This document shows positions 16,578 through 23,755 of a stretch of 33,766 bases of DNA, in pieces. How positions within the stretch are numbered: position 1 is the stretch's first letter; every line of letters starts with the position of its first letter. The translations under genes and the position numbers were made by a program. The notes under the pieces are model-generated. The model was not told the DNA's origin. It was given only the letters and a program-made list of their open reading frames with translations, and did not search any database. This DNA comes from Candidatus Kuenenia stuttgartensis (GTDB taxonomy: Bacteria; Gemmatimonadota; Gemmatimonadetes; Gemmatimonadales; Gemmatimonadaceae). Location: contig CALQGY020000030.1 of assembly GCA_943330235.2 (NCBI GenBank), positions 1-33,766 of the forward strand. The letters are read 5' to 3'.

Positions 16578-17108
16578 ATGCCTCTCCCCATCGAGCACCG
16601 CGTGCGCGCGGCGATTCGCGACATCCCCGATTTCCCGACGCCCGGAATCGTCTTTAAGGACATCACGCCGGTGCTGGCTGATCCCGCGCTGATGCATGAT
16701 GTGATTCGGGCGATGGCCGAGCCCGTCAGGTCCCTCGGCATCACGCACGTCGTTGGCATCGAGAGTCGAGGGTTCATCTTCGGTATGCCGATCGCGCTTG
16801 AGCTGGGCGCCGCATTCGCGCCGGCGCGAAAGCCCGGCAAGCTGCCGTGGAAGACGGCCCGCGAGTCCTATTCGCTCGAATACGGCGCCGATGCGCTGGA
16901 GATGCACCTCGACGCCGTTTCGGCGTCGGGTCGCGTCCTCGTAGTCGACGATGTGCTGGCAACGGGGGGAACCGCGGATGCGGCGGTTCGGCTGATACGT
17001 CGGATCGGTGGCGACGTGGTGGGACTCGCGGTGCTGACCGAGTTGACGTTTCTCGGTGGGCGGGCACGGCTACCCGGCATACTGGTTGAGTCGCTCGTTC
17101 GGTATTGA
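16578..17108 (+). CDS. apt: Adenine phosphoribosyltransferase
   Basis: A 176-residue purine-salvage enzyme that converts adenine and PRPP to AMP and pyrophosphate. It shows IRDIPDFPTPGIVFKDITPVL at the N-terminus, VGIESRGFIFG, the flexible-loop block RKPGKLPWKTARESYSLEYG, and the PRPP-binding motif VLVVDDVLATGGTADAA. Length matches the family (about 170-180). The ATG at 16578 lies 33 bases after the acylphosphatase stop with no obvious ribosome binding site. A hairpin follows the stop at 17114-17142, so transcription probably ends before the tRNA. Confidence 0.97.
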   Translation: MPLPIEHRVRAAIRDIPDFPTPGIVFKDITPVLADPALMHDVIRAMAEPVRSLGITHVVGIESRGFIFGMPIALELGAAFAPARKPGKLPWKTARESYSLEYGADALEMHLDAVSASGRVLVVDDVLATGGTADAAVRLIRRIGGDVVGLAVLTELTFLGGRARLPGILVESLVRY

Positions 17109-17113
17109 GCGCT

Positions 17114-17142
17114 CGACACCGCTGGCGGCAAAGGCGGTGTCG
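17114..17142 (+). terminator. Hairpin after apt
   Basis: CGACACCGC at 17114-17122 pairs perfectly with GCGGTGTCG at 17134-17142 around an 11-base loop, starting six bases after the apt stop. The downstream CCTCTAACTTC is only weakly T-rich, so it may be a terminator with a poor U-tract or a 3'-end protecting hairpin. Confidence 0.6.
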
Positions 17143-17160
17143 CCTCTAACTTCGGGGCGT

Positions 17161-17196
17161 GATCCGCGGATCGATTATTGGGGAGCAAGCGCTCCC
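17161..17196 (+). promoter_or_regulatory. Two palindromes just upstream of tRNA-Arg
   Basis: GATCCGCGGATC at 17161-17172 is a perfect 12-bp palindrome. GGGAGC at 17181-17186 and GCTCCC at 17191-17196 form a 6-bp inverted repeat around AAGC. Both lie between apt and the tRNA, where the tRNA promoter or leader should be. I cannot name a -35/-10 pair with confidence. Confidence 0.4.
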
Positions 17197-17204
17197 TGTA
17201 CGCA

Positions 17205-17278
<74 letters not shown>

Positions 17279-17378
17279 TTGTCGCGTCCTAAAACAGTGC
17301 TATGGTGCTCGGAATGCAGGACTCCTAGTGCCGTAGCGCGCAGGTGCTGCTATGTTTAACGGCTATTGCTGATATCGT

Positions 17379-17395
17379 CGGGAGGTAGTCTCCCG
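17379..17395 (+). promoter_or_regulatory. Small leader hairpin before the TPR membrane protein
   Basis: CGGGAG at 17379-17384 pairs with CTCCCG at 17390-17395 around a GTAGT loop, 34 bases before the start at 17430. It lies in the 151-base gap after the tRNA, which must also hold that gene's promoter. No clear -35/-10 pair could be assigned. Confidence 0.35.
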
Positions 17396-17429
17396 CGTCC
17401 TTCCTGTTTCCTCCAGCTCGCACAGTCGT

Positions 17430-18092
17430 ATGGCGCAGGCCTCGCGCTCCACCGCCTCCTCGGGTCTTTCCGACGATCCGATTGAGAACCTCACCACGTG
17501 GCTCCAGCTGAACCAGAAGCCGATCTTGGCTGTGGTCGGCGTGATTGCGCTTGGAGCGGCCGCCATCTTTGGCTACCGCGCCATGGATGCGAGCAAGCGG
17601 ACTGCCGCGAACAACGACTTGTACAAGGCGACGGCGCCGATGATGGAGGGGAAGTTGCCGGAGGCTCAGGCCGCCTTGGAGAAGGTGGCGCAGCGCTACT
17701 CCGGCACGGCCTCTGGTTCACAGGCGGCGTTGCTTCTGGCTCAGGTGTTCTACGATCAGCAGAAGTTCGCCGAAGGCATCGCGGCCTTGGAAAAGGCGAA
17801 GGGATCCGCCGGCAGCGAGTTCGGGACGTCGGTCGAGGCGCTCATCGCGGCTGGGTACGAATCACAGGGTAAGTTCGAGCAGGCCGCAGAGCATTTTGCC
17901 AAGGCGGCCTCGGCGGCTCGATTCCCGCTGGATAAGGCTGCCAACCAAGCGTCACAGGCTCGCAGTTTGACCATGGCCGGTAAGCCCGCCGACGCCCGCA
18001 AGATTTGGGAAGAGCTGGCAAAGCAGGAAGATCTGCCGTTTGCCCAGGAAGCTCAGGTGCGCATGGGCGAGCTTGCAGGGGCCGGTAAGTAA
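17430..18092 (+). CDS. Membrane-anchored TPR protein (YfgM-like)
   Basis: A 220-residue protein with one N-terminal membrane segment (residues 31-50, PILAVVGVIALGAAAIFGY) after a short cytoplasmic tail, so the rest is expected to be periplasmic. The soluble part is built of TPR-like helical pairs (KLPEAQAALEKVAQRYSGTASGSQAALLLAQ, KFAEGIAALEKAK, GKFEQAAEHFAKAA, GKPADARKIWEELA). This layout matches the YfgM family, which in E. coli associates with SecYEG and periplasmic chaperones; that function is inferred here from architecture only. It is the last + strand gene before the strand switch, and a strong hairpin follows. Confidence 0.82.
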   Translation: MAQASRSTASSGLSDDPIENLTTWLQLNQKPILAVVGVIALGAAAIFGYRAMDASKRTAANNDLYKATAPMMEGKLPEAQAALEKVAQRYSGTASGSQAALLLAQVFYDQQKFAEGIAALEKAKGSAGSEFGTSVEALIAAGYESQGKFEQAAEHFAKAASAARFPLDKAANQASQARSLTMAGKPADARKIWEELAKQEDLPFAQEAQVRMGELAGAGK

Positions 18093-18149
18093 GGGACTTG
18101 GCGAACGTGCGGGCGCGGCCGATTTCGACCGGCGCCTGAGTATCTCGAG

Positions 18150-18189
18150 AACGGCCCACGCGCAGTGATGCGCCTGGGCCGTTTGGCTT
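18150..18189 (+). terminator. Long hairpin terminator-like structure after the TPR gene
   Basis: AACGGCCCA at 18150-18158 pairs with TGGGCCGTT at 18175-18183, and GCGCA (18160-18164) with TGCGC (18169-18173), separated by one C/C mismatch and closed by a GTGA loop. TGGCTT follows, a weak U-tract. It closes off the + strand gene set before the dif-like site. Confidence 0.72.
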
Positions 18190-18328
18190 ATCGCGGTGCT
18201 TGTGCCTGAGAACGGTTTCGTTCAAGGTGGCGCGAGATCGTGGGTGTGGTGTGCATGCGGGATGCGGGGGATTGGCGTGTTGAACGGGCGCGAACGGTTG
18301 TCGTCGGTGTGCAGAACTGGCCGGTTTG

Positions 18329-18356
18329 TATGCGCATAATACATGTTATGTAAACC
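18329..18356 (+). other. dif: XerCD dif recombination site (chromosome terminus), predicted
   Basis: The 28 bases divide as an 11-bp XerC-type arm TATGCGCATAA (18329-18339), a 6-bp centre TACATG (18340-18345) and an 11-bp XerD-type arm TTATGTAAACC (18346-18356). Against the E. coli dif as I remember it, the left arm matches 9 of 11 (including TGCGCATAA intact) and the right arm 8 of 11. Against the remembered B. subtilis site the right arm matches 10 of 11. It is an AT-rich island in GC-rich surroundings and lies in the gap where all + strand genes on the left meet all - strand genes on the right. That is where a terminus should be if genes follow replication. XerC/XerD would resolve chromosome dimers here under FtsK control. 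Confidence 0.85.
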
Positions 18357-18383
18357 TAACATGGTGGATAACTGTGGGAAAAG
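18357..18383. promoter_or_regulatory. AT-rich flank of dif with DnaA-box-like doublet
   Basis: Directly beside the dif-like core, GGTGGATAA at 18363-18371 reads TTATCCACC on the other strand (8 of 9 to the DnaA box). TGTGGGAAA at 18373-18381 is a 7 of 9 match in the same direction, ten bases on. TAACAT at 18357-18362 also forms an inverted repeat with ATGTTA at 18343-18348. This could be a DnaA titration or regulatory site, or chance. Confidence 0.35.
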
Positions 18384-18583
18384 ATTGGACGCCGCTCCAG
18401 TACTGCCGTGGATGGCGTAGGCTAAGCCGTTGATATCAAATCGTTTATGGATTGGTTGCGCCCCGTCGCGTGCGTTGCGACGTCCGACTGCTGGAATGTG
18501 TGCACCTGTCCACACTCCCCGGTCCGCGCCAGAGCCACTTGGAGGCCGACTGCGCAACGTGCTGGCGGGTGGCGCCGCGGTGC
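18384..18583. other. Gene-free remainder of the convergent gap
   Basis: Within the 529-base gap 18093-18621, the stretch right of the dif flank shows no convincing gene. Open frames here lack ribosome binding sites and family resemblance. The only structure I see is a small inverted repeat GTGTG (18498-18502) / CACAC (18511-18515). The part from 18190 to 18328 is G-rich on the + strand and otherwise featureless. Confidence 0.6.
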
Positions 18584-18615
18584 CTTTCATGGCCCCTTCA
18601 GGGCGCCCATGAAAG
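18584..18615 (-). terminator. Hairpin after dapF
   Basis: CTTTCATGG at 18584-18592 pairs with CCATGAAAG at 18607-18615, with an additional CCC/GGG stem closed by TTCA inside. It begins six bases beyond the dapF stop on the - strand. There is no U-tract beyond it, so it is a terminator by position and stem strength only. Confidence 0.6.
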
Positions 18616-18621
18616 CCTCGC

Positions 18622-19488
18622 CTAGAGGCCCAGATCGCCGATCACGCCGCGGAAGACCACGCGGCCTTCGCCGCGCAGTGTGGGCCGCCAGCCGACGTTC
18701 GAGTGCTCAAGGTGCACGGTCAGGATCCGCCCGGAGCTGGTGAGTATGCGTACTGGCGATCGGGCCATTCCCCACGTGGACAGCAGGATGGCCGTGGCCA
18801 CGGCGCCCGTGCCGCACGCCAGCGTCTCCCCTTCCACGCCCCGCTCAAAGGTCCGGTAGCGCCACGTCCCGTCAGCTCTGGGTGACACCCAATTGACGTT
18901 CGCCCCAGCGGCCCCCACGGCGGGATGCCGGCGCAGGTGCGGTCCGCGGGCGGTGACATCAATGGCATCCGCGTCCGCGCAGAGCACCACCAGGTGCGGG
19001 ATACCCGCCATGGCGAACCCAATGCGCTGCTCGCCGTCGATCGGGGCAATGGGAAGGTCGGTGGTGATCTGGTCCACCGGCTGGAGATCGATCTCCGGCA
19101 TGCCGTCCGTCAGTCGGCTCGCGATGAGGCCGGCGGGGGTGGCCAATTGCATGGCGTTACCGTGGACCAACCCCAGCTCGACGGACATGACGGTCGAGCA
19201 CAGGGTGGCGTTACCGCACAAATCTGCCGGCGTTCCGTCACTGTTGAAATAGGCGATGGTGACCTGCGCCGGCTGAATCTCCGCGTCGTGGCGTGTCGGT
19301 GTGGCCTGCGGGCGCGCTTCAAGAATGACTATTCCATCGGCGCCGATCCCGTTGTGGCGATTGCAGATCGATCGGATCACCTCAGGCAATACCAGACGTT
19401 CGCGGTCGATCGTTCGGGCGTCGAAGAAGACAAAGTCATTCCCCGATCCGGTCATCTTCGCGAAGGGTACATCACGAAGTGTCGACAT
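18622..19488 (-). CDS. dapF: Diaminopimelate epimerase
   Basis: A 288-residue enzyme converting LL- to meso-diaminopimelate for lysine and peptidoglycan. Conserved blocks are FAKMTGSGNDFVFFD at the N-terminus, the first catalytic-Cys region DLCGNATLC, and RTFERGVEGETLACGTGAVA with the second catalytic Cys. The first motif departs from the common CGNGxRC (Ala-Thr-Leu instead of Gly-x-Arg), but both Cys are present. The ATG at 19488 is chosen because AAGGA (complement of 19496-19500) lies seven bases upstream; in-frame ATG 19494 and TTG 19506 are too close to or upstream of it. It is the last - strand gene before the convergent gap. Confidence 0.93.
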   Translation of the reverse strand: MSTLRDVPFAKMTGSGNDFVFFDARTIDRERLVLPEVIRSICNRHNGIGADGIVILEARPQATPTRHDAEIQPAQVTIAYFNSDGTPADLCGNATLCSTVMSVELGLVHGNAMQLATPAGLIASRLTDGMPEIDLQPVDQITTDLPIAPIDGEQRIGFAMAGIPHLVVLCADADAIDVTARGPHLRRHPAVGAAGANVNWVSPRADGTWRYRTFERGVEGETLACGTGAVATAILLSTWGMARSPVRILTSSGRILTVHLEHSNVGWRPTLRGEGRVVFRGVIGDLGL

Positions 19489-19540
19489 CCACATATCCTT
19501 GGGCAAGAACTCGAAAGGTGAACCGCGCGACGCACGCGGG

Positions 19541-20302
19541 TCAGAAGCGACCGGTAATTCCCCACCACCGCAGTCGCCAGACCATCAGCACGGCTTCACG
19601 GACGATGCCCTTGGACATCTTCGACTCACCCTCGGTTCGGTCATGAAACACGATGGGAATCTCGGCGATACGGAACCCTCGCTTCCATGCCCGAAAGCTC
19701 ATTTCGATTTGGAACGCGTAGCCGTTGGAGATGACCTTCTCGAGAGGAATGGCCTCAAGCACATGCCGACGGAAGCACTTGAAGCCGCCCGTCGCATCCC
19801 ACAGCTGCATGCCGGTGATCGCGCGCGCGTAGATGTTTGCGCCATACGAGAGCATGAGTCGCGTCATGGGCCAGTTCACCACGGTCACCTTCCCGTCCCG
19901 GTAGCGCGATCCGAGCACCAGATCGGCATTCTTGATGGCGTCGAGGAACTCGGGGAGGTGGGACGGATCATGCGAGAAATCGGCGTCCATCTCGAAAATC
20001 AAATCGTATTTCTTCTCGAGCGCCCACTGAAAACCGGCCAAGTAGGCACGGCCAAGTCCCTCCTTCCCCGCACGATGCAGAACGTGAATCCGCGGCTCAT
20101 CAGCGGCCATCTCGTCGACGAGACGTCCCGTGCCATCCGGCGAGTTGTCATCGACGACGAGCACTTCCAGGCGAGGGTCCTGTGCCAGAATCTTGGGCAC
20201 GATCCTCGTAATGTTCTCGCTCTCGTTATAGGTCGGAACGATGACCAGCCCACGTTCTTCAATCGACAGGGCGCCGCGCGCCGGCGTCAGAATTCTGGAC
20301 AC
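19541..20302 (-). CDS. Polyprenol-phosphate mannosyltransferase-like GT2
   Basis: A 253-residue family 2 glycosyltransferase of the dolichol-phosphate mannose synthase class. It has IVPTYNESENI (residues 21-31), VVDDNSPDGTG (49-59), the metal-binding EMDADFSHDP (104-113) and GSRYRDGK. A family-typical GGFKCFRR and a C-terminal RTEGESKMSKGIVREA follow. It lacks the C-terminal membrane domain found in longer homologues. It would load a sugar, probably mannose, onto a polyprenyl phosphate at the cytoplasmic membrane face, providing a donor for periplasmic glycosylation. The GTG at 20302 avoids overlap with the upstream gene; an in-frame TTG at 20365 would add 21 residues and a 53-base overlap. 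Confidence 0.88.
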   Translation of the reverse strand: MSRILTPARGALSIEERGLVIVPTYNESENITRIVPKILAQDPRLEVLVVDDNSPDGTGRLVDEMAADEPRIHVLHRAGKEGLGRAYLAGFQWALEKKYDLIFEMDADFSHDPSHLPEFLDAIKNADLVLGSRYRDGKVTVVNWPMTRLMLSYGANIYARAITGMQLWDATGGFKCFRRHVLEAIPLEKVISNGYAFQIEMSFRAWKRGFRIAEIPIVFHDRTEGESKMSKGIVREAVLMVWRLRWWGITGRF

Positions 20303-20312
20303 GCTGGCTCTC

Positions 20313-22754
20313 TCAGGCAGCAGATGATGGTGTGCGACGGCGATCGGTGACGAGCCCGCCGACAATCAGGACGAGGGTCAACACGAGTGCACCCAACGTG
20401 ATGAGTCGCCCGGAATGGTACGGTGCGCTATCGAAGCGCAGACTGACGGACTTGGCGCCGGTCGGCAGTGCGAGGCCGATCAGTGAGTAGTCCGCGCGTG
20501 CCGTGGGCGTCGCTTTGCCATCGACGGTTGCGGTCCACCCCGGATAAAAGTTTTCCGATACAACGAGCGCGCTGCCGGCCGGGGCGGCTGCATCGAGGGT
20601 GAGGTCGATGGCCCCCGGTTCGTAGCGCGTGAAATGGACGCCAGTTACAATGGCCGCCGGGAGCGGCGAATTGACGGGCTGGGCGGTGACGGACGACGCC
20701 GTGTCGAAGATCGCGACTCGGCGGACATCGAAGAGCGGGTTGAGCACCGTGGACTTCGTCGTCGCATCATCGAGCTTGACGATCATGGGGGCGACCCATG
20801 CTGCCGGATGTGATCCGGGAAGCTCGAACAGATAGGTCATGGTCCCGGCTGCGTTCTTGACCGGCCCGGCGACCAATGTCGCGCCCTGAAAGGGCACGGT
20901 GTTGGCGTTCGTGTAGAAGAAGCGTGCGTTGGCGAGGGACCAGAAGTTCGGGTTCGCCACGCCTTGGAAGCCGTCGTTCTTGCCATAGAGATCCTGAAAT
21001 CTGCCGATCTCATTTCCGTGGTAGCCGAGCACGCCGCGCACTTGGTGATGCATGAGCGCATCGCCGAGCACGAACGGATCGTGCGGCGCCATGTTCTCGC
21101 TGAGAGGCAGGGCGATCACGCGTCCGGGCTGCGGTTGCGACTTGAGGTACTTCACAATGGCATCTTCGGCGTAGAGCTGGTCGGCGCGCTCGGAAAAACG
21201 CCAGTAGCTCTGTTCGACACTCCAGAGGTCGAGCGCCACGATACCCAGTAGCACCCAGCCCGCGCGAGCCGCTGGCAGCTTCCCGCGCGCGGTCATCCAC
21301 ATGGCGATGATCGTGAGGAACACGAAGAACGCCGAGCGCCACGCGCCGATGACCACGTTGGCCGCATTCGCCTCAATGGCGTCCGCGCGCTCGCCCAGAA
21401 TGCCCATCGCCAGATTCGTCAGACCGCCGGTCGTGGCGAGCACGCCGACGAGGATGGCGATCGACGCCCAGACCATGGCGTACCGGGTGGACGCTCGGCC
21501 CGCGAGCACGCGCTCCGCTCCAAATGCGGATAGCACGGCGGTCGAGAACGCCACGACATACAGAATGGTGCTTGGCGCCCGAAAGAATTTCGTGCCGGGG
21601 ACGATCGCGTAGACGAGCTGGTAGAACGGCGTGTTGCCGCCCCACGCCCAGAAGAGCGAGACCGCGAGCGCGCCCAACCAGAACCACGCATGCTTGCGGT
21701 GACGGTTGAGGAGACCGCCCCCAAACGCAAACATGGCAAGCACTAAGACGCTTGCGCCGATGTATTCACTGTGAAAGTGGATCCCGTTCCGTCCCCAGTA
21801 ATTCTCAAGAATTCCGGAGAACTGTGGGAGGTAGGTGTTGATCGTTTCTTCCAGCGGGAAGGAATACGAGATGGCGTGATCCCATCCCTTACCGCCGGCG
21901 CGCGGCGACCACGGCGTGTATTCGAGTACCGGGAGATACTGGATGGCGCTGATCGCGCCGCCCAGGAGAACGGCGACGGCGGCGAAGCCGAGGCGCGGGA
22001 GTGCGTGCGTGCGCTCCCCCGTCGTGGTGGCCGCAGGGATCGCGTCACCGATCGACGCACCGCTCTCCGTCGGAAGCGCGGTTGGACGCATCGCCACGAA
22101 CAGCGCGAAGGCGCCGGCCGTCAGCAGCATGTACTGCAGCAGCTGCGGGTGCGGTGAGAGAGCGGCAAGGCCCACGATGAGTGCGAGCGCACCCCAGGCC
22201 GCACGTCGTCCATCCCGAATCCCACGCACGAGCGCCCACAGTGCGGCGGGCAGCAGCGCGCTCACGAAGAGCTTGCCGTCGTGGCCCGGTGACGCGTACG
22301 AGGCCAGTGCCCCGCTGAGTAAGTACGCGACGCCGCCAATGGCCGCGCTTTGAAAGCGCACGCCAGCAGCCCGGAGAAAGCCGAAGGTGAAGAAACCGGC
22401 CAGCATCATGTGGAGCACGAAGCCCCAGGTCATGGCGATGTCCGTGGGCAACACCATGCGCAGCAGAAACGTGGGGTAGAAAATGTCGCCGTGCATGGCG
22501 GCGACGTACGGCATACCGCCGAATTGATAAGGATTCCACAGGGGAAATCCGTGTCCCTCTCGCAGCGAGCGCGCCGCGAATTCGCGGAAGGAGTATCCGG
22601 CGATGTACTGGTCGGAATTCGGATTCACCAAGAAGGCGCCACCTATCGCCGGCCACGCTAAGAGCAGCGTGGCACACGCGGAGATGAGCGCGGCCCAGAG
22701 GAGTGGGCGGCGCGGAGCGATTTCAGGTGTGGCCGGCGCGTCTGTTCGTGCCAT
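20313..22754 (-). CDS. YfhO-family multi-pass membrane protein
   Basis: An 813-residue integral membrane protein. Residues 18-45 form a first helix, followed by a periplasmic segment (VNPNSDQYIAGYSFREFAARSLREGHGFPLWNPYQFGG) and about a dozen further helices up to residue 510. A large soluble C-terminal region then ends with one more helix near residues 780-805. The early WNPYQFGGMPY block and the long soluble tail fit the YfhO family (GT-C-like membrane proteins linked to lipoteichoic acid or surface-glycan modification). With a polyprenol-phosphate sugar synthase directly downstream, a glycosyltransferase using that lipid donor on the outer face of the inner membrane is the natural inference; the acceptor is unknown. 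Confidence 0.82.
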   Translation of the reverse strand: MARTDAPATPEIAPRRPLLWAALISACATLLLAWPAIGGAFLVNPNSDQYIAGYSFREFAARSLREGHGFPLWNPYQFGGMPYVAAMHGDIFYPTFLLRMVLPTDIAMTWGFVLHMMLAGFFTFGFLRAAGVRFQSAAIGGVAYLLSGALASYASPGHDGKLFVSALLPAALWALVRGIRDGRRAAWGALALIVGLAALSPHPQLLQYMLLTAGAFALFVAMRPTALPTESGASIGDAIPAATTTGERTHALPRLGFAAVAVLLGGAISAIQYLPVLEYTPWSPRAGGKGWDHAISYSFPLEETINTYLPQFSGILENYWGRNGIHFHSEYIGASVLVLAMFAFGGGLLNRHRKHAWFWLGALAVSLFWAWGGNTPFYQLVYAIVPGTKFFRAPSTILYVVAFSTAVLSAFGAERVLAGRASTRYAMVWASIAILVGVLATTGGLTNLAMGILGERADAIEANAANVVIGAWRSAFFVFLTIIAMWMTARGKLPAARAGWVLLGIVALDLWSVEQSYWRFSERADQLYAEDAIVKYLKSQPQPGRVIALPLSENMAPHDPFVLGDALMHHQVRGVLGYHGNEIGRFQDLYGKNDGFQGVANPNFWSLANARFFYTNANTVPFQGATLVAGPVKNAAGTMTYLFELPGSHPAAWVAPMIVKLDDATTKSTVLNPLFDVRRVAIFDTASSVTAQPVNSPLPAAIVTGVHFTRYEPGAIDLTLDAAAPAGSALVVSENFYPGWTATVDGKATPTARADYSLIGLALPTGAKSVSLRFDSAPYHSGRLITLGALVLTLVLIVGGLVTDRRRTPSSAA

Positions 22755-22795
22755 GAATCACGCGGAGAGGAAAAGGAATACGGCGGTGGTGGTGA

Positions 22796-23755
22796 TCAGC
22801 TACGACGGCGAGTGAGATCGCGCGCAGCGCCTGGCGACAACAGCAGCGCCGTCACTCCCGGGAGGATTTCCCAGACAGTCAGCCAGAGCCGGGAGGAGAG
22901 TGCTAACACGGTGGCGTCTGCGCTGCCGGCGAGTCCCAACGCCACCAATGCCGAGGCCATCACCACTTCCCGAACGCCGATGCCGCCTGGTACCAGAAGC
23001 ACAAGATAACCGCTGAGATACGAGGCCGTCCAAATCACGATGAAGAGCGGGGGGCTGGCGATGACCTGTGGGGCCACGCCACGCGCAAATGCCGCGAATG
23101 CGATCCCGTAAAGCGCCCACGACGCGACGTTCATGGCGGTCGAAATCCAGAGCACGCGGGCGGAGAGATGTCGCTCCGGCATAGGGAGCCCCCGCCAGCG
23201 AGCCAGACGCTCGAGAATTGGGGGCAATAGGCGCGGCAAGCAGAGCGTCCCAATCACGAAGACCACGCTGACGGCGAGCGCGGCGTCACGGAGCCACGGT
23301 TTGAAGACGCCAAGTACGCGGGTACCGCTGATGGCGATGATCCCGAAACCAGCGCCGATATTCAGCAGGGTGCCAAGAATCGCGGCCCCCGCGGCTGAAA
23401 TGCCGGAGACCCCTTCCCTGCCGGCCAGGACACCGAGCGCGCCAACGGACCACACTTTCCCGGGGACGTAGCGTCCGAGGTTGGCGATGGTCCAGATGCG
23501 CATGGCGGCGGAAAATCGCAGTGGGCTCCCCCAGTCGGCGAGGAGCAGGCGCCAACTCTGGATCAGCATGCCATAGGTGAAGAGCACGATGGCGCTCGCC
23601 AGCACGATCCAGAGCCAGTGGACCGACATCGACGACAGCGACGCGCGGAGCGCGTCCCACTGCTGGGCGATCTTGCGCGCGGCCCAGAAGAGGGCGATCG
23701 CGATGATTAGCAGTTGCGCCAGCTTCCAGAGTCGCACCCATCCGGTGGCCTTCAC
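22796..23755 (-). CDS. Lysylphosphatidylglycerol synthase TM-region family protein
   Basis: A 319-residue membrane protein with seven to eight predicted helices, matching the flippase-like transmembrane domain seen at the N-terminus of MprF (UPF0104/COG0392). It has the signature GRYVPGKVWSVG and the C-terminal block YLVLLVPGGIGVREVVMASAL. The aminoacyl-transferase domain of full MprF is absent, so it should not synthesise lysyl-phosphatidylglycerol. Stand-alone members commonly sit among glycosyltransferases and are thought to handle lipid-linked intermediates. The GTG start overlaps the end of the GT4 gene by four bases (GTGA), indicating coupling. Confidence 0.88.
   Translation of the reverse strand: MKATGWVRLWKLAQLLIIAIALFWAARKIAQQWDALRASLSSMSVHWLWIVLASAIVLFTYGMLIQSWRLLLADWGSPLRFSAAMRIWTIANLGRYVPGKVWSVGALGVLAGREGVSGISAAGAAILGTLLNIGAGFGIIAISGTRVLGVFKPWLRDAALAVSVVFVIGTLCLPRLLPPILERLARWRGLPMPERHLSARVLWISTAMNVASWALYGIAFAAFARGVAPQVIASPPLFIVIWTASYLSGYLVLLVPGGIGVREVVMASALVALGLAGSADATVLALSSRLWLTVWEILPGVTALLLSPGAARDLTRRRS

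Noticed and set aside
18340-18520. An origin of replication at the AT-rich, DnaA-box-like region
   Set aside because: Genes on both sides converge on it, the reverse of an origin. There is only one good DnaA box, no dnaA/dnaN/gyrB nearby, and the core matches dif better.
18222-18743. Small open frames in the convergent gap as genes
   Set aside because: They have no ribosome binding site and no family resemblance, lie across hairpins and the dif-like site, and are expected by chance at high GC.
18622-19506. Start of dapF at TTG 19506
   Set aside because: The ribosome binding site AAGGA lies downstream of that codon and is well spaced for the ATG at 19488.
19301-20350. Long + strand open frame opposite dapF and the GT2 gene
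   Set aside because: It runs across two genes and their gap on the other strand; both - strand genes carry clear catalytic motifs.
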